From Actinomyces ruminis (lineage in GTDB: Bacteria > Actinomycetota > Actinomycetes > Actinomycetales > Actinomycetaceae): a stretch of 64,000 bases of DNA. The stretch is taken from contig NZ_MTPX02000075.1 of NCBI RefSeq assembly GCF_002154335.2, forward strand, positions 1 to 64,000. Reading direction: 5' to 3'. Every line of letters starts with the position of its first letter. Position 1 is the stretch's first letter. Positions 21,407 to 30,908 of this stretch are shown piece by piece. The notes beneath the pieces are model-generated. The model was not told the DNA's origin. It worked only from the letters and a program-made list of their open reading frames with translations, and did not search any database. A program made the translations under genes and the position numbers.

Positions 21407-22669
21407 TCAACGCGGGTTGGCCAGCGCCCAGCGGTAGACCTCCATCGTCCGCTCGGCAATCGCGGTCCAGGAGAAGTGCTCCTCCACCCGCTTGCGCGCG
21501 GCCACACCCATCTGCTGAGCCTTGTCCGCGTCCATGACCAGTTCGGTCAGCCGGTCGGCCAGGTCGGTGGCGAACTGCTCGGGGTGGATGGGGGTGCCGG
21601 TGCCGTCTTGCAGCTGCTCGATCGGGACCAGGTAGCCGGTCTCGCCGTCGACGATGACGTCCGGGATGCCGCCGGTGGCCGATCCGACCACGGGCAGCCC
21701 CATGGCCATGGCCTCGAGGTTCACGATACCGAGAGGCTCGTACACCGACGGGCACACGAACACGTCGGATGCGGCCAGCACGGCCTGCAACTCGCGATGC
21801 GGGAGCATCTCCTCGATCATGATCACGCCGGTGCGCTGCCCCTGCAAGGCGGCGACGGCGGCGTCCACCTCGGCCTTGATCTCGGGCGTGTCGGGGGCGC
21901 CGGCGCACAGGATGACCTGGACCTGCTCGGGCAGCTTCTCCACCGCGCGCAGCAGGTGCGGCAAGCCCTTCTGCCGGGTGATGCGGCCGACGAACACAAC
22001 GGTGGGCCGGGAGGTGTCGATGCCGTAGCGGCTGCGCACGTCTGCCGCCAGCGCCTCGAACTCGGCGTCGTCGGGACGGGCCCAGCCGGCCAGGTCGATA
22101 CCGTTGTGGACCACCTTGACGCGCTCGGGGTCGACGTTCGGGTAGGACTTCAGGATGTCGGCGCGCATGCCGTTGGACACGGCGATGATCGCGGAGGCGC
22201 CCTCGTAGGCCTGCTGCTCCGCCCAGGAGGACAGGGCGTAGCCGCCGCCGAGCTGTTCGGCCTTCCAGGGGCGCATGGGCTCCAGGGAGTGAGCGGAAAG
22301 GACATGTGGGATGCCGTAGAGCAGGCCGGCCAGGTGCCCGGCAAGGTTGGCGTACCAGGTGTGAGAGTGGACGATGTCGGCGCCCTCCACCCCGGGAACC
22401 ATCTCCAGGTCCACGCCGAAGGTACGCAGGGCGGCGTTGGCACCCTCGAGCTCGGCCACCTCCGGGTAGCCGGTCACGCCCGCGTCGGCCCCCTCGGTGC
22501 CGGGCTCGCGAGGACCGCCGAAGGCGTGCACGCGCACGTCCGCGAGCGGTCTCAGCACCTTGGCGAGCTCGTTGACGTGTACGCCTGCACCGCCGTAGAT
22601 GAAGGGCGGATATTCCTTGGTCAGTAGGTCGACTCGCAGTCCGTCACTGATGTTAGTGTCTTCGGTCAC
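21407..22669 (-). CDS. glgA: Glycogen synthase, actinobacterial GT4 type
   Basis: A 420-residue GT4 glycosyltransferase of the actinobacterial GlgA/GlgM kind, which uses ADP-glucose to extend alpha-glucan or make maltose-1-phosphate. Seen are the N-terminal LLTKEYPPFIYGGAGVHV, the VFVGRITRQKGLPHLL nucleotide fold and the EX7E motif in SVYEPLGIVNLEAMAMG. The GTG at 22667-22669 (VTEDTNISDGLRV) has AGGAGAG at good spacing; a longer in-frame start exists but is poorly supported. It is divergent from glgC, its substrate supplier, a standard actinobacterial arrangement with a 181-bp control region between. Confidence 0.9.
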   Translation of the reverse strand: MTEDTNISDGLRVDLLTKEYPPFIYGGAGVHVNELAKVLRPLADVRVHAFGGPREPGTEGADAGVTGYPEVAELEGANAALRTFGVDLEMVPGVEGADIVHSHTWYANLAGHLAGLLYGIPHVLSAHSLEPMRPWKAEQLGGGYALSSWAEQQAYEGASAIIAVSNGMRADILKSYPNVDPERVKVVHNGIDLAGWARPDDAEFEALAADVRSRYGIDTSRPTVVFVGRITRQKGLPHLLRAVEKLPEQVQVILCAGAPDTPEIKAEVDAAVAALQGQRTGVIMIEEMLPHRELQAVLAASDVFVCPSVYEPLGIVNLEAMAMGLPVVGSATGGIPDVIVDGETGYLVPIEQLQDGTGTPIHPEQFATDLADRLTELVMDADKAQQMGVAARKRVEEHFSWTAIAERTMEVYRWALANPR

Positions 22670-22850
22670 AGCGCTCTCCTTCTTGGTCGTGCACCCGTGC
22701 ACATCCGGCGGGCCTTGTCGCACGTCACACAGTATCGCCGACCGGGGTTCGCCGCGCAGCTTTTGCGCCACGGGGTGATCGGCCGATTCAATCGCTTTCA
22801 ATCGCTCGAATCCCCTCCCAAGATGACGAAAATCACCGTAAGGTGGCCCC

Positions 22851-24094
22851 ATGGCTTCTCCTCGCGTCCTCGCAATCATCCTCGCCGGCGGTGAAGGCAA
22901 GCGCCTGATGCCGCTGACGGTCGACCGGGCCAAGCCCGCCGTGCCCTTCGGCGGGATCTACCGGCTGATCGATTTCTCGCTGTCCAACATGATCAACTCC
23001 GGCTTCCTGAAGGTGGTCGTACTCACCCAGTACAAGTCGCACTCACTGGACCGGCACATCTCCAAGACCTGGCGCATGTCGGACATGCTGGGCAACTACA
23101 TCGCCCCGGTGCCCGCACAGCAGCGCGTGGGCAAGCACTGGTTCCTAGGCTCGGCGGACGCCATCTACCAGTCGCTGAACCTGGTTGAGGACGAGCGTCC
23201 GGACTACGTGGTCATCACCGGTGCGGACAACATCTATCGCATGGACTTCTCCCAGATGCTGGAGCACCACATCGCCTCCGGCCTGCCGTGCACCGTCGCG
23301 GGCATCCGCCAGCCGCGCGAGCTGGCGGACCAGTTCGGCATCATTGAGTCCGACCCCGACTCTGCCGGCAAGATCAAGGCCTTCGTTGAGAAGCCCAAGG
23401 AGACTCCGGGTCTGCCGGACTCCCCCGACGAGGTGCTGGCCTCGATGGGCAACTACATCATGAACGCCGACGCCCTGACCGAGGCCGTCACCATCGACGC
23501 CGCCGACGAGGCCTCCAAGCACGACATGGGCGGCAACATCGTCCCCTGGTTCGTGAATCAGGCGCCGCCGGCGTTTACGACTTCAAGGACAACGAGGTCC
23601 CCGGGGCCACCGAGCGCGACCGCGACTACTGGCGCGACGTTGGTACCGTTGACGCCTTCTATGAGGCCCACCAGGACCTGATCAGCGTCACCCCCGTGTT
23701 CAACCTGTACAACAGCCGCTGGCCGCTGTTCGCCGGTTACACCAATGCCATGCCGCCGGCCAAGTTCGTCTACGGGCATCACGAGCGCCTGGGCCACGCC
23801 GTCGACTCCATCGTCTCCCCCGGCGTGATTGTCTCCGGCGGTGAGGTCATCTCCTCTGTGCTCTCGCCGGAGGTGCGGGTGAACTCCTGGTCCTCGGTGC
23901 GCGAGTCGGTGCTGATGGACGGAGTGAACGTCGGCCGCAACACGGTGATCAACCGCGCCATCCTGGACAAGAACGTCGTCGTCGAGGAGGGCGCCATGGT
24001 CGGCATCGACCCCGAGCACGACCGTGAGCGCGGCTTCACGGTCACCGAGTCCGGCATCACCGTCGTCGCCAAGGGACAGCGGGTCGTGCGCTGA
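22851..24094 (+). CDS. glgC: Glucose-1-phosphate adenylyltransferase (one -1 frameshift)
   Basis: GlgC makes ADP-glucose from ATP and glucose-1-phosphate, the committed step of glycogen synthesis. Corrected length is about 414 residues. The ATG at 22851 reads [19 protein letters not shown] with the nucleotidyltransferase loop; later come [21 protein letters not shown] and the C-terminal beta-helix ([19 protein letters not shown]). The frame slips at about 23562 (CAGGCGCC for CAGGGCGCC), and restoring G joins FVNQ to [15 protein letters not shown]. The gene is complete apart from this. Confidence 0.93.
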
Positions 24095-24124
24095 CCAGCC
24101 GCGCCGCCGAGACACGCGCACCGT

Positions 24125-24153
24125 CGCCCCGGGATTCTCACGATCCCGGGGCG
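24125..24153 (+). terminator. Possible terminator after glgC
   Basis: An 11-bp perfect stem (CGCCCCGGGAT at 24125-24135 with its complement at 24143-24153) and 7-nt loop, extendable by a few pairs, 30 bp past the glgC stop. No T tract follows, which lowers confidence. Confidence 0.55.
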
Positions 24154-24194
24154 GCGGCGTCTGTGACGGAAGCGCATTGACTAGCATCCTGGCC

Positions 24195-24905
24195 ATGCAC
24201 TCCCCCACGTCCCCGTCCGCCCAGTCGACCGGCCTGCCGCGCGTGTCCGGCGCGCGCGCGAGCGGGGAGCTGGCCGCCCTGGGGCCCGGCCTGCTGGTCA
24301 TGGATGTGGACTCCACCCTGATCGAGCAGGAGGTGATCGAACTGATCGCCGCGCGGGCCGGTACCCGCGAGCGCGTCGCCGAAGTGACCGCGCGGGCGAT
24401 GCGCGGTGAGTTGGACTTCGCCGCCTCTCTGCGGGAGCGCGTTGCAACGCTCGCCGGGGTTCCGGAGACGGTGTTCGCCGAGGTGCTGGAGGAGGTCGAG
24501 CTGACCCCCGGCGCGCGCGAACTCATCGACGCGCTGCATGCGCGCGGCTGCCGGGTCGGGGTGGTCTCGGGCGGATTCGAGGAGGTGGTGTGTCCGCTGG
24601 CGAACAGCCTGGGAATAGACCATGTGGCCGCCAACCGGCTGGAGGTGGCGGACGGGGTGCTCACCGGCCGGGTGCTGGGGCGGATCGTGGACCGGCAGGA
24701 GAAGATTCGCTGCCTACACGCCTGGGCCCAGGCCGACGGCGTGCCCATGACGCGCACCGTGGCGCTGGGTGACGGGGCGAATGACCTGGGCATGATCGCC
24801 GAGGCGGGGCTGGGGGTGGCGTTTTGCGCCAAGCCGGTGGTTACCGAGGCCGCGCCCGCCGCGGTGCACGTACGTGACCTCACGGCGGTGCTGGACCTGC
24901 TCTAG
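24195..24905 (+). CDS. serB: Phosphoserine phosphatase
   Basis: SerB removes phosphate from phosphoserine in the last step of serine synthesis. The 236-residue HAD enzyme shows motif I LVMDVDSTLIEQEV near residue 35, motif II VVSGGFEEV and motif III-IV GDGANDLGMIAEAGLGVAF. The N-terminal ACT-like domain of some SerBs is absent, so this is the short form. The ATG at 24195 (MHSPTSPSAQ) has only a weak ribosome site; no better start is seen. The stop is TAG. Confidence 0.9.
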   Translation: MHSPTSPSAQSTGLPRVSGARASGELAALGPGLLVMDVDSTLIEQEVIELIAARAGTRERVAEVTARAMRGELDFAASLRERVATLAGVPETVFAEVLEEVELTPGARELIDALHARGCRVGVVSGGFEEVVCPLANSLGIDHVAANRLEVADGVLTGRVLGRIVDRQEKIRCLHAWAQADGVPMTRTVALGDGANDLGMIAEAGLGVAFCAKPVVTEAAPAAVHVRDLTAVLDLL

Positions 24906-24924
24906 CGCTCTTGCTCTTCCTGCG

Positions 24925-24958
24925 CCCAGATCGGTAGAAACAGCCGCCGAGGTCGGTT
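24925..24958. repeat. Paired CCSAGRTCGGTWG-like motif, site 1
   Basis: CCCAGATCGGTAG and CCGAGGTCGGTT, 21 bp apart, between the convergent serB and phosphatase genes. The same paired motif recurs at 49779-49822 and 61736-61775. Confidence 0.45.
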
Positions 24959-24988
24959 GATGCAGGGCGGCGGGCCGACCCACCGGGC

Positions 24989-25501
24989 TCAGCGCGGAGC
25001 CGTGACGATTTCGCTCAGGTGTGCGGTCTGGGGGCCGAGCCCCGCCCAGCTGACCGGTATCTGCAGCAGAAGCGCCGTTGCGGTGGGGATACCGAAGGAG
25101 ACCTGGTTGGCCAGGTCGTCGACGGTGTCGTGCAGCATGTGCGCCAGCACCGAGACGGTCGGTTCATGCCCGACGACGAGCACGTGCCGGGTCGTCTCCG
25201 GCAGTGGCTGCAGCAGCCGCAGGATGCCGCCGGGGCCCTGGTGATAGATCTCGGGCTCTACGCGGGTGAGTGCGGGGCTCAGGCGCTCGCGCATGGGGCC
25301 GGCGGTCTGGCGGGCGCGGGCGGCCGGGGATACCAGCAGCAGGTCGAGGCTGGGCACCCGCCGTTCCAGGGCGTGGGCCAGTTCATCGGCGAGCAGACGC
25401 CCACGCGAGGTGAGCGGGCGTTCCAGGTCGGTGGGGGCGTTGTGGGACGCCTTTGAATGCCGGACCAGCACGAGGATCTTGCCGGAGGAGTCAGTCGTCA
25501 C
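24989..25501 (-). CDS. SixA-like histidine phosphatase
   Basis: A 170-residue phosphohistidine phosphatase-like protein of the histidine phosphatase superfamily. It has the N-terminal catalytic RHSKA motif (LVLVRHSKASHN), the SPAARARQTA segment and the second catalytic His in VLVVGHEPTVSVL. The GTG at 25499-25501 is the likely start. By family it removes phosphate from phosphohistidine proteins, but small-molecule substrates are possible. It follows fabI by 4 bp on the same strand, so the two may be co-transcribed. Confidence 0.87.
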   Translation of the reverse strand: MTTDSSGKILVLVRHSKASHNAPTDLERPLTSRGRLLADELAHALERRVPSLDLLLVSPAARARQTAGPMRERLSPALTRVEPEIYHQGPGGILRLLQPLPETTRHVLVVGHEPTVSVLAHMLHDTVDDLANQVSFGIPTATALLLQIPVSWAGLGPQTAHLSEIVTAPR

Positions 25502-25505
25502 GCGG

Positions 25506-26356
25506 CTACCCTACCGTCAGCGGCAGGGTGGCACCGCCGTCGGCGTGAATCACCTGCCCGGTGGTGGCTGGCAGCCAGTCGGAAAGCAGCGCCACAGCCG
25601 TACGGGCGACGGGAGCCGCGTCGTGCCGGTCCCAGCCGAGTGGTGCCGCCGCCTCCCAATGAGCGGCCAGCGTCTCCATTCCCGGGATGGCGGAGGCGGC
25701 GGGGGTTACCAGCGGCCCGGCACTAATCGCGTTCACGCGCACGCCCGCCGAACCGAGTTCCACGGCCAGGGCCCGCACACTCGCCTCCAGCGCAGCCTTA
25801 AGCGGCCCCATCCAGCCATAGCCGGGGTGAACATGCCCGGTGTCGAAGGTGAGAGCCACCACCGCCGCGCGCGGGGCGAGCAGGGGACGCGCCGCGTCAA
25901 TCAGTGCCGGCAGGGAGACGGCCGAGGTGGTGAAGGCCGTCGTTAAGCTCCGCTGTCGCGCGGCCCCTACCGTGGTGGGGGCCGCGTCAGACTCGCCGTC
26001 GGGGCCGGGACGGGCGGCGGGCAGCAGGCCGCCGAGCAGGTCGCGTCGGCATAGGCGATGGCGTGCACGACGCCGTCCAGCCGCTCCACCCCGGCCCGCC
26101 GCAGGCAGGGTGCCAGGTTGGCAAGGCCGGCGGGGTCGGTGACGTCCAGCGGCGCCACGACGTCGATGCCGTGGCGGCGGGCGACCGCCCGGGTGAGCGC
26201 AAGCGTACGCGGGTGACCGGTAAGCACCATGCGCGCCCCCTGTTCCCGGGCGGCGACGGCAATGGCGGTCGCGATGGAGGCGGGACGCAGCACCCCGGTG
26301 ACCAGGACGGTGCGGCCGTCGAGTAGACCCGCGGGCGGGGCCGGTTGCTCGCTCAT
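25506..26356 (-). CDS. fabI: Enoyl-ACP reductase, InhA/FabI type (one -1 frameshift)
   Basis: A short-chain dehydrogenase that reduces enoyl-ACP with NADH in the last step of each fatty-acid elongation cycle. Corrected length is about 283 residues. Seen are LLDGRTVLVTGVLRPASIA at the N-terminus, VHAIAYADRDLLGG in the middle and the YxxMxxxK catalytic signature (YGWMGPLK) with NAISAGP after it, as in InhA/FabI rather than in ketoreductases. The frame slips at about 26045 (GACGCGAC for GACCGCGAC). The ATG at 26354-26356 is 37 bp from the divergent dus gene. Confidence 0.88.
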
Positions 26357-26393
26357 GGCACCAGCCTCGCATGCGGCGGCGCCCACCACCCGG

Positions 26394-27752
26394 ATGTGCC
26401 AGCATGTGCCGGTGAGCGCATCGCCCGAACCGATCCTGCCGCCGACCGACCTGTCCGCTCCGGGGGCGCACTCCCCCGCGGACACCGTCCGCCGCACCGC
26501 CGTCGTGCCGCCGTTGCGCCTCGGCCCACTTCAGATCGACACGCCGGTGGTGCTCGCTCCCATGGCGGGAGTGACCAACGCGTCATTCCGACACCTGTGC
26601 CGCCGCTACGGGGAGAAGGCACTGCCCGCAGCGCTGTGTCCCGCGCTTGAGGGGCCGGTGACCACCGCGGACGGCGGCCTGGCCGCCCCGGCTGGCCTGT
26701 ACGTCACCGAGATGGTGACCACCCGCGCGCTGGTGGAGCGCAACGCCAAGACCCTGGCCATGGTGCGCACGGACCCCACGGAGCGGGTGCGCTCCATCCA
26801 GTTGTACGGGGTGGATCCGGCCACAGTAGCCGCGGCGGTGCACATTCTGGTGGCCGAGGACCTGGCCGACCACATCGATTTGAACTTCGGCTGTCCCGTG
26901 CCCAAGGTGACCCGCAAGGGCGGGGGTGCCGCCCTGCCGTGGAAGCGAGATCTGTTGGCGGCGATCATGCGCGCCGCCGTACAGGCCTCGCAGTCCGCCG
27001 TAGCCGCCGCCCATCGGCCGCGGGAGGTGCCGGTGACGGTGAAGATGCGCCTGGGGATCGACGACGCCCACGAGACCTTCCTGGACGCGGCCCGCCTGGC
27101 CGCGGACGCCGGCATCTCCGCCCTGACGCTGCACGCGCGCACCGCCCGACAGCACTATGCGGGCAAGGCCCGCTGGGACCAGATCGCCCGGCTCAAGGAG
27201 GCCACCAGTCTGCCGGTGCTCGGCAATGGGGACATCTGGAGCGGTGACGACGCTGTGGCCATGTTTCGCGAGACCGGCTGCGACGGGGTCGTGGTGGGGC
27301 GCGGCTGTCAGGGGCGGCCCTGGTTGTTCGCCGACATTGTCTCCGCCATGCACGGGCGGGCCGCGCGCACCCGCCCCGACCTGGACGCGGTGATCGCCGT
27401 GATCAAGGAGCACGGACGACTGCTGGCCTCAGAGCTGGGCGAGGACCGGGGCGTGCGCGATCTGCGCAAGCACATCGGCTGGTATCTGAAGGGTTATCCG
27501 GTCGGGGGCGCGGCGCGCGCCGAGCTCGTGCGCGTGTCCTCACTGGGTGAGCTCGACGCCGCCCTGGCGCGGATGCGGGAGCGGCTGCCCGAGGTGGTGC
27601 CCTACCCGGGGCCGGCTGCGGAGGGCCCACGCGGGCGCGCCGGTAGCCCGCGTTCCCCGCACCTACCCGACGGCTGGTTGGACTCCCCCTACCTGGATGA
27701 GACGGATCGGGCACTGCTGGCCGACGCCGAACTGGACGTCTCCGGCGGCTGA
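26394..27752 (+). CDS. dus: tRNA-dihydrouridine synthase
   Basis: An FMN-dependent enzyme that reduces uridines in the tRNA D loop. The 452-residue protein shows APMAGVTNASFRHLCRRYG, IQLYGVDPATVAAA, the catalytic-Cys loop LNFGCPVPKVTRKGGG, TVKMRLGID and VVVGRGCQGRPWLF. The N-terminal ~45 residues before PLRLGPLQIDTPVV are variable, and the start may be the ATG at 26394 or one of two GTG codons just after it. The enzyme subtype cannot be told from sequence alone. Confidence 0.92.
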   Translation: MCQHVPVSASPEPILPPTDLSAPGAHSPADTVRRTAVVPPLRLGPLQIDTPVVLAPMAGVTNASFRHLCRRYGEKALPAALCPALEGPVTTADGGLAAPAGLYVTEMVTTRALVERNAKTLAMVRTDPTERVRSIQLYGVDPATVAAAVHILVAEDLADHIDLNFGCPVPKVTRKGGGAALPWKRDLLAAIMRAAVQASQSAVAAAHRPREVPVTVKMRLGIDDAHETFLDAARLAADAGISALTLHARTARQHYAGKARWDQIARLKEATSLPVLGNGDIWSGDDAVAMFRETGCDGVVVGRGCQGRPWLFADIVSAMHGRAARTRPDLDAVIAVIKEHGRLLASELGEDRGVRDLRKHIGWYLKGYPVGGAARAELVRVSSLGELDAALARMRERLPEVVPYPGPAAEGPRGRAGSPRSPHLPDGWLDSPYLDETDRALLADAELDVSGG

Positions 27753-27813
27753 GCCGACGCGGTGCGCGCGACCCCCCTCGGTGGCTCGTTACCGCTGCCT
27801 GCGCCGCCGCAAC

Positions 27814-29121
27814 TCAGGCCTCGGCAGGCTCACCGGTGCGGCACAGCACGGCGGCGATCGCCGTCGTCGCCGGGATGGCCAGCACCAGGCCGATGGAGGA
27901 CACCAGGGTGCGTACCACCTCCTCGGCGATCTCGCCCGAAAGCAGGGTGTCGGCCAGCGAGCGGTCGATCAGGGAGGCCGCCAGGATGAGCGGCAGGGCG
28001 GTGCCGGCATAGGCGAAGGCGAGGGTGTAGACGGTCGAGGCGATGTGATCGCGACCGATCCGCATGCCGCCGGTGAACAGACGGGCGCGGCCCAAGGCCG
28101 GGTTGGCGGCGTGCAGCTCCCACACGGCGGAGGCCTGGGTTATGGTGACATCGTTGAGTACGCCCAGGGCCGCCACCACCATCCCGCAGGTGAGCAGCGC
28201 CTGCAGGTTGATGCCGCTCACCATCGAGGTCAGGGTCAGGGCGGTCTCATCGGTGGCGCCGGTCAGGTTGGCGACGTCCACGCCCCACAGGGACAGCAGC
28301 ACGGTGATGACCACGCCGGCGAAGGTTCCCAGCAGCGCAGTGGTGGTGCGCACGGAGATGCCGTGGGCGACGTAGACGGCCAACAGCATCATCGCCGAGG
28401 CCCCCACCAGCGTCACCCACATGGGTGACGCCCGGTCCAGCAGCGCCGGGATCATGAAGCCGAGCAGGACGCCCGTGGCCAGCAGCAGGCCCAGCACGCT
28501 CAGGGCCCCCTTGCGCCCGGCGACGGCGACAACCAGCACCAGGTACACCACCGCCAACGCGGCGACCGGCACCTGGCGAGCGTAATCGATGAACACATAC
28601 GGGGTGCCGGAGGCGAGCGCGGCGGGCGTGTACATCACCTGCAGGCGATCGCCGACGTCGGCCGTGGCCAGGGACTCGGCGGGGATGTGCACCGGCATGA
28701 TCAGGCCGGCACCGTCGCCGGAGGTGATTTCCGCGCAGACGGCGTCGACCAGCAGGGAGTCGTTGGACACGCCCTCCAGCGCGCTGCTGGCATCGGCGCA
28801 GGCGGCGGTGTCCAGGGAGGTGATGGTGGCGGATTCGAGGGTGGCGCCGTCGGCGGTGAAGGGCTGGGAGCCGACCAGGGAGTTGTCACTCGGCCACAGC
28901 ACAATCAGGCCGATAAGCGTGGCCACCACCAGGGGCACGACGATGGCGGCCAGTATCAGGCGCACTCGCCTGATCTCGGCCGTTCCCAGGCTCAGGGGGC
29001 CGGAGTGGCTGTGCAGCGTCCGGGAGGCGTCCGCCTCGTTGGTGGACGTGCTTGCGTGCGCAGTGTCGGTGGACGTGCTTGTGCGGGCCTCGTCGGTGGC
29101 GGCCGGCTTGTCGTCGTTCAC
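27814..29121 (-). CDS. YibE/F-like multi-pass membrane protein
   Basis: A 435-residue integral membrane protein of the YibE/F family. A Thr/Ser-rich cytosolic N-tail (residues 1-50) precedes one TM helix (about 55-77), an extracytoplasmic domain (about 80-180) and seven or so further TM helices (VAALAVVYLVLVVAVAGRKG onward). Family hallmarks include NDVTITQASAVWELHAANP and MRIGRDHIASTVYTLAFAYAG. The function of the family is unproven. The GTG at 29119-29121 is the likely start. Confidence 0.85.
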   Translation of the reverse strand: MNDDKPAATDEARTSTSTDTAHASTSTNEADASRTLHSHSGPLSLGTAEIRRVRLILAAIVVPLVVATLIGLIVLWPSDNSLVGSQPFTADGATLESATITSLDTAACADASSALEGVSNDSLLVDAVCAEITSGDGAGLIMPVHIPAESLATADVGDRLQVMYTPAALASGTPYVFIDYARQVPVAALAVVYLVLVVAVAGRKGALSVLGLLLATGVLLGFMIPALLDRASPMWVTLVGASAMMLLAVYVAHGISVRTTTALLGTFAGVVITVLLSLWGVDVANLTGATDETALTLTSMVSGINLQALLTCGMVVAALGVLNDVTITQASAVWELHAANPALGRARLFTGGMRIGRDHIASTVYTLAFAYAGTALPLILAASLIDRSLADTLLSGEIAEEVVRTLVSSIGLVLAIPATTAIAAVLCRTGEPAEA

Positions 29122-29260
29122 GCCGCCATAATGCCCGCCGGAGGTGTCGAACCGCGGGCACCGCGCGGGTACGTCACCCTAAGGCGGCTGCCCCCGGCAT
29201 GAACCGGTTTGAGACACCTCGGGCGGCACGCGTCTGCCGACCAGCTGCCCGTCGCCGCCC

Positions 29261-29347
29261 AAATACGACCTCGGGCCGCGTTGCACGACCTCGGTGCCTG
29301 TTGCACGACCACCCGGGGGTCGTGGAACACACACCGAGGTCGTGCAG
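29261..29347. repeat. Palindromic array, word TTGCACGACC, left copy
   Basis: TTGCACGACC occurs at 29281 and 29301 with a degenerate copy ending at 29270 (20-bp period), then in inverted orientation as GGTCGTGGAA at 29318 and GGTCGTGCAG at 29338. The stretch of 58 bp beginning GCGTTGCACG at about 29278 is identical to the copy at 30744, on the other side of the DUF559 gene. The rest of the 430-bp gap between YibE/F and that gene shows nothing recognisable. Confidence 0.85.
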
Positions 29348-29552
29348 TGCGAGGCCTGCGGCACCGCAAAACGAGAAGCCAGCGGTCCAGGAGTATGACC
29401 AGGCATGGACCACCGGCACGCTCCCGCGGAGACTGGCCAACCAAAGCGCCAAAACCCACAGGCGCCATTAGCGGCACCCCCGACAACCGCTTGTCCACAG
29501 TCGGCGATGCGAGCAGTAGCCATCGCACTCACCTTGGGCGAATGGTGGAGCC

Positions 29553-30668
29553 ATGCCCACCTCGCCCGACCAAGCTCGCAACCATGATCTGTTTCCCGCA
29601 CTGATTCACACCGGTCGGCATGACCGCGCCGGCGTCGAGGTCCCCCGCTCCGCGCTGCGGCTTACTCCCGGCATTCACTGGGTTCCCGCCCCCGACGCGA
29701 AGCGCTGGCAGCACCGCTACACCCTGTCCCTGGCACGTGCCATAACCGCGCAGACCACGCACCGCTCCGCGCGCTGTCTCACCCACGCATCCGCCGCCCT
29801 TGTACTTGGCCTGCCGATGATGACGCAGGAGCCGGACGTGTACCTGGCGGTTCCCAGTACGCCCAAGCGAGTTGGCACGCCGCTGCCTCTGATCAGAGTG
29901 GCTCCTGCCGGACCACCGCGGTCGAGCAAGCACGAAGACTTCTACTGCCGGCAGGTCATGCTTTGGCGCCGACACCTGGACCTGTCGGAGGAAGACATAA
30001 CCGTGGTCGGCGGCCTGCCGGTCACCACCGTCTTACGTACCGCCTTCGACTGCGCCTTCGATGAGCCCGCACACAACGCCCTAGCCATAGCCGATGCGGC
30101 CCTGCGGCTGTACTGTCGCACGCACCACAACGACCGCAGCCTGGATGCGCAGGCCGAGGCACGTGCCCGCGGCATTTGGCAAGAATGGCTTCAGCAGTCC
30201 GCACGCAGACACGGAGTCGCACAAGCGCGGGCCGTGCTGGGGGCGGCGACGCCATTGGCCGACTCGCCCGGTGAGTCCGTCATGCGCTGGCTGACTCTCG
30301 TGCTCGGACTTAGGCCGCCACAAGTGCAATACCTTGTGGATACCGGAGCGAACCGGTGGTGGCTCGACCTGTGCTGGCCCGAACACGGGATCGTCATCGA
30401 GGTTGACGGCCGGATGAAGTACAACACCCGAGAAGACGCCTGGCAGGAGAAACTGCGTCAGGACTCCATCCAGTCCCTGGGCTGGCGATTCATACGAGTG
30501 ACTTACGGAGAGTTCCGCGATCTGCGCGCGTTGGCAGGCAAGGTGCTCGCGGCCTTCCCGGCCGGGACCGTCGCCTCACTCAGACCCAACCGTGATCTGC
30601 TGTGGCCGGGTACGAGGCTGGAAGCGGGGCTGCACGAAGGCTCCCTGCTAGGAATGCGCCGACGCTAA
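29553..30668 (+). CDS. DUF559 (Vsr-like nuclease) domain protein
   Basis: A 371-residue protein. The N-terminal ~200 residues resemble the AbiEi-like helix-turn-helix region often fused to DUF559 (HASAALVLGLPMM, VGGLPVTTVLRTAFDCA). The C-terminal ~110 residues form the DUF559 restriction-like fold: WLDLCWPEHGIVIEVDGRMKY (acidic catalytic residues), then QDSIQSLGWRFIRVTYGEF. The ATG at 29553 follows a likely GGAGCC ribosome site. Both flanks carry copies of the same palindromic array with a 58-bp identical core, so gene plus arrays may form one cassette of about 1.5 kb. Biochemical activity is not established for this group. Confidence 0.82.
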   Translation: MPTSPDQARNHDLFPALIHTGRHDRAGVEVPRSALRLTPGIHWVPAPDAKRWQHRYTLSLARAITAQTTHRSARCLTHASAALVLGLPMMTQEPDVYLAVPSTPKRVGTPLPLIRVAPAGPPRSSKHEDFYCRQVMLWRRHLDLSEEDITVVGGLPVTTVLRTAFDCAFDEPAHNALAIADAALRLYCRTHHNDRSLDAQAEARARGIWQEWLQQSARRHGVAQARAVLGAATPLADSPGESVMRWLTLVLGLRPPQVQYLVDTGANRWWLDLCWPEHGIVIEVDGRMKYNTREDAWQEKLRQDSIQSLGWRFIRVTYGEFRDLRALAGKVLAAFPAGTVASLRPNRDLLWPGTRLEAGLHEGSLLGMRRR

Positions 30669-30727
30669 ACGCAGTCGCCCCACGCGTGCTCCCCGAGCCG
30701 AGCCGACGCCGGGCACATCTCATGCAC

Positions 30728-30832
30728 AGCACGACCCCCGGCTGCGTTGCACGACCTCGGTGCCTGTTGCACGACCACCCGGGGGTCGTGGAACACACAC
30801 CAGGGTCGTGCAATGTCACAAAGGTCGTGGAA
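30728..30832. repeat. Palindromic array, word TTGCACGACC, right copy
   Basis: GCACGACC at 30729, TTGCACGACC at 30747 and 30767, then inverted GGTCGTGGAA at 30784, GGTCGTGCAA at 30804 and GGTCGTGGAA at 30823, with a 19-20-bp period on both sides. Three copies face three, giving nested 10-bp helices with symmetric internal loops if single-stranded. It lies between the DUF559 stop and the convergent glyS stop and shares a 58-bp identical core with 29278-29335. Confidence 0.85.
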
Positions 30833-30908
30833 CGGCCGCGCTGCCCGGCCAGACGCCAATCAGGCGCCGGCCGGGCAGCCAGCATCTAGTTGGCCAACAG
30901 CGGACTGT

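Noticed and set aside
29261-30832. Arrays around the DUF559 gene as ordinary transcription terminators
   Set aside because: Multiple evenly spaced copies, no T tracts and a 58-bp identity between the two sites are not expected of terminators.
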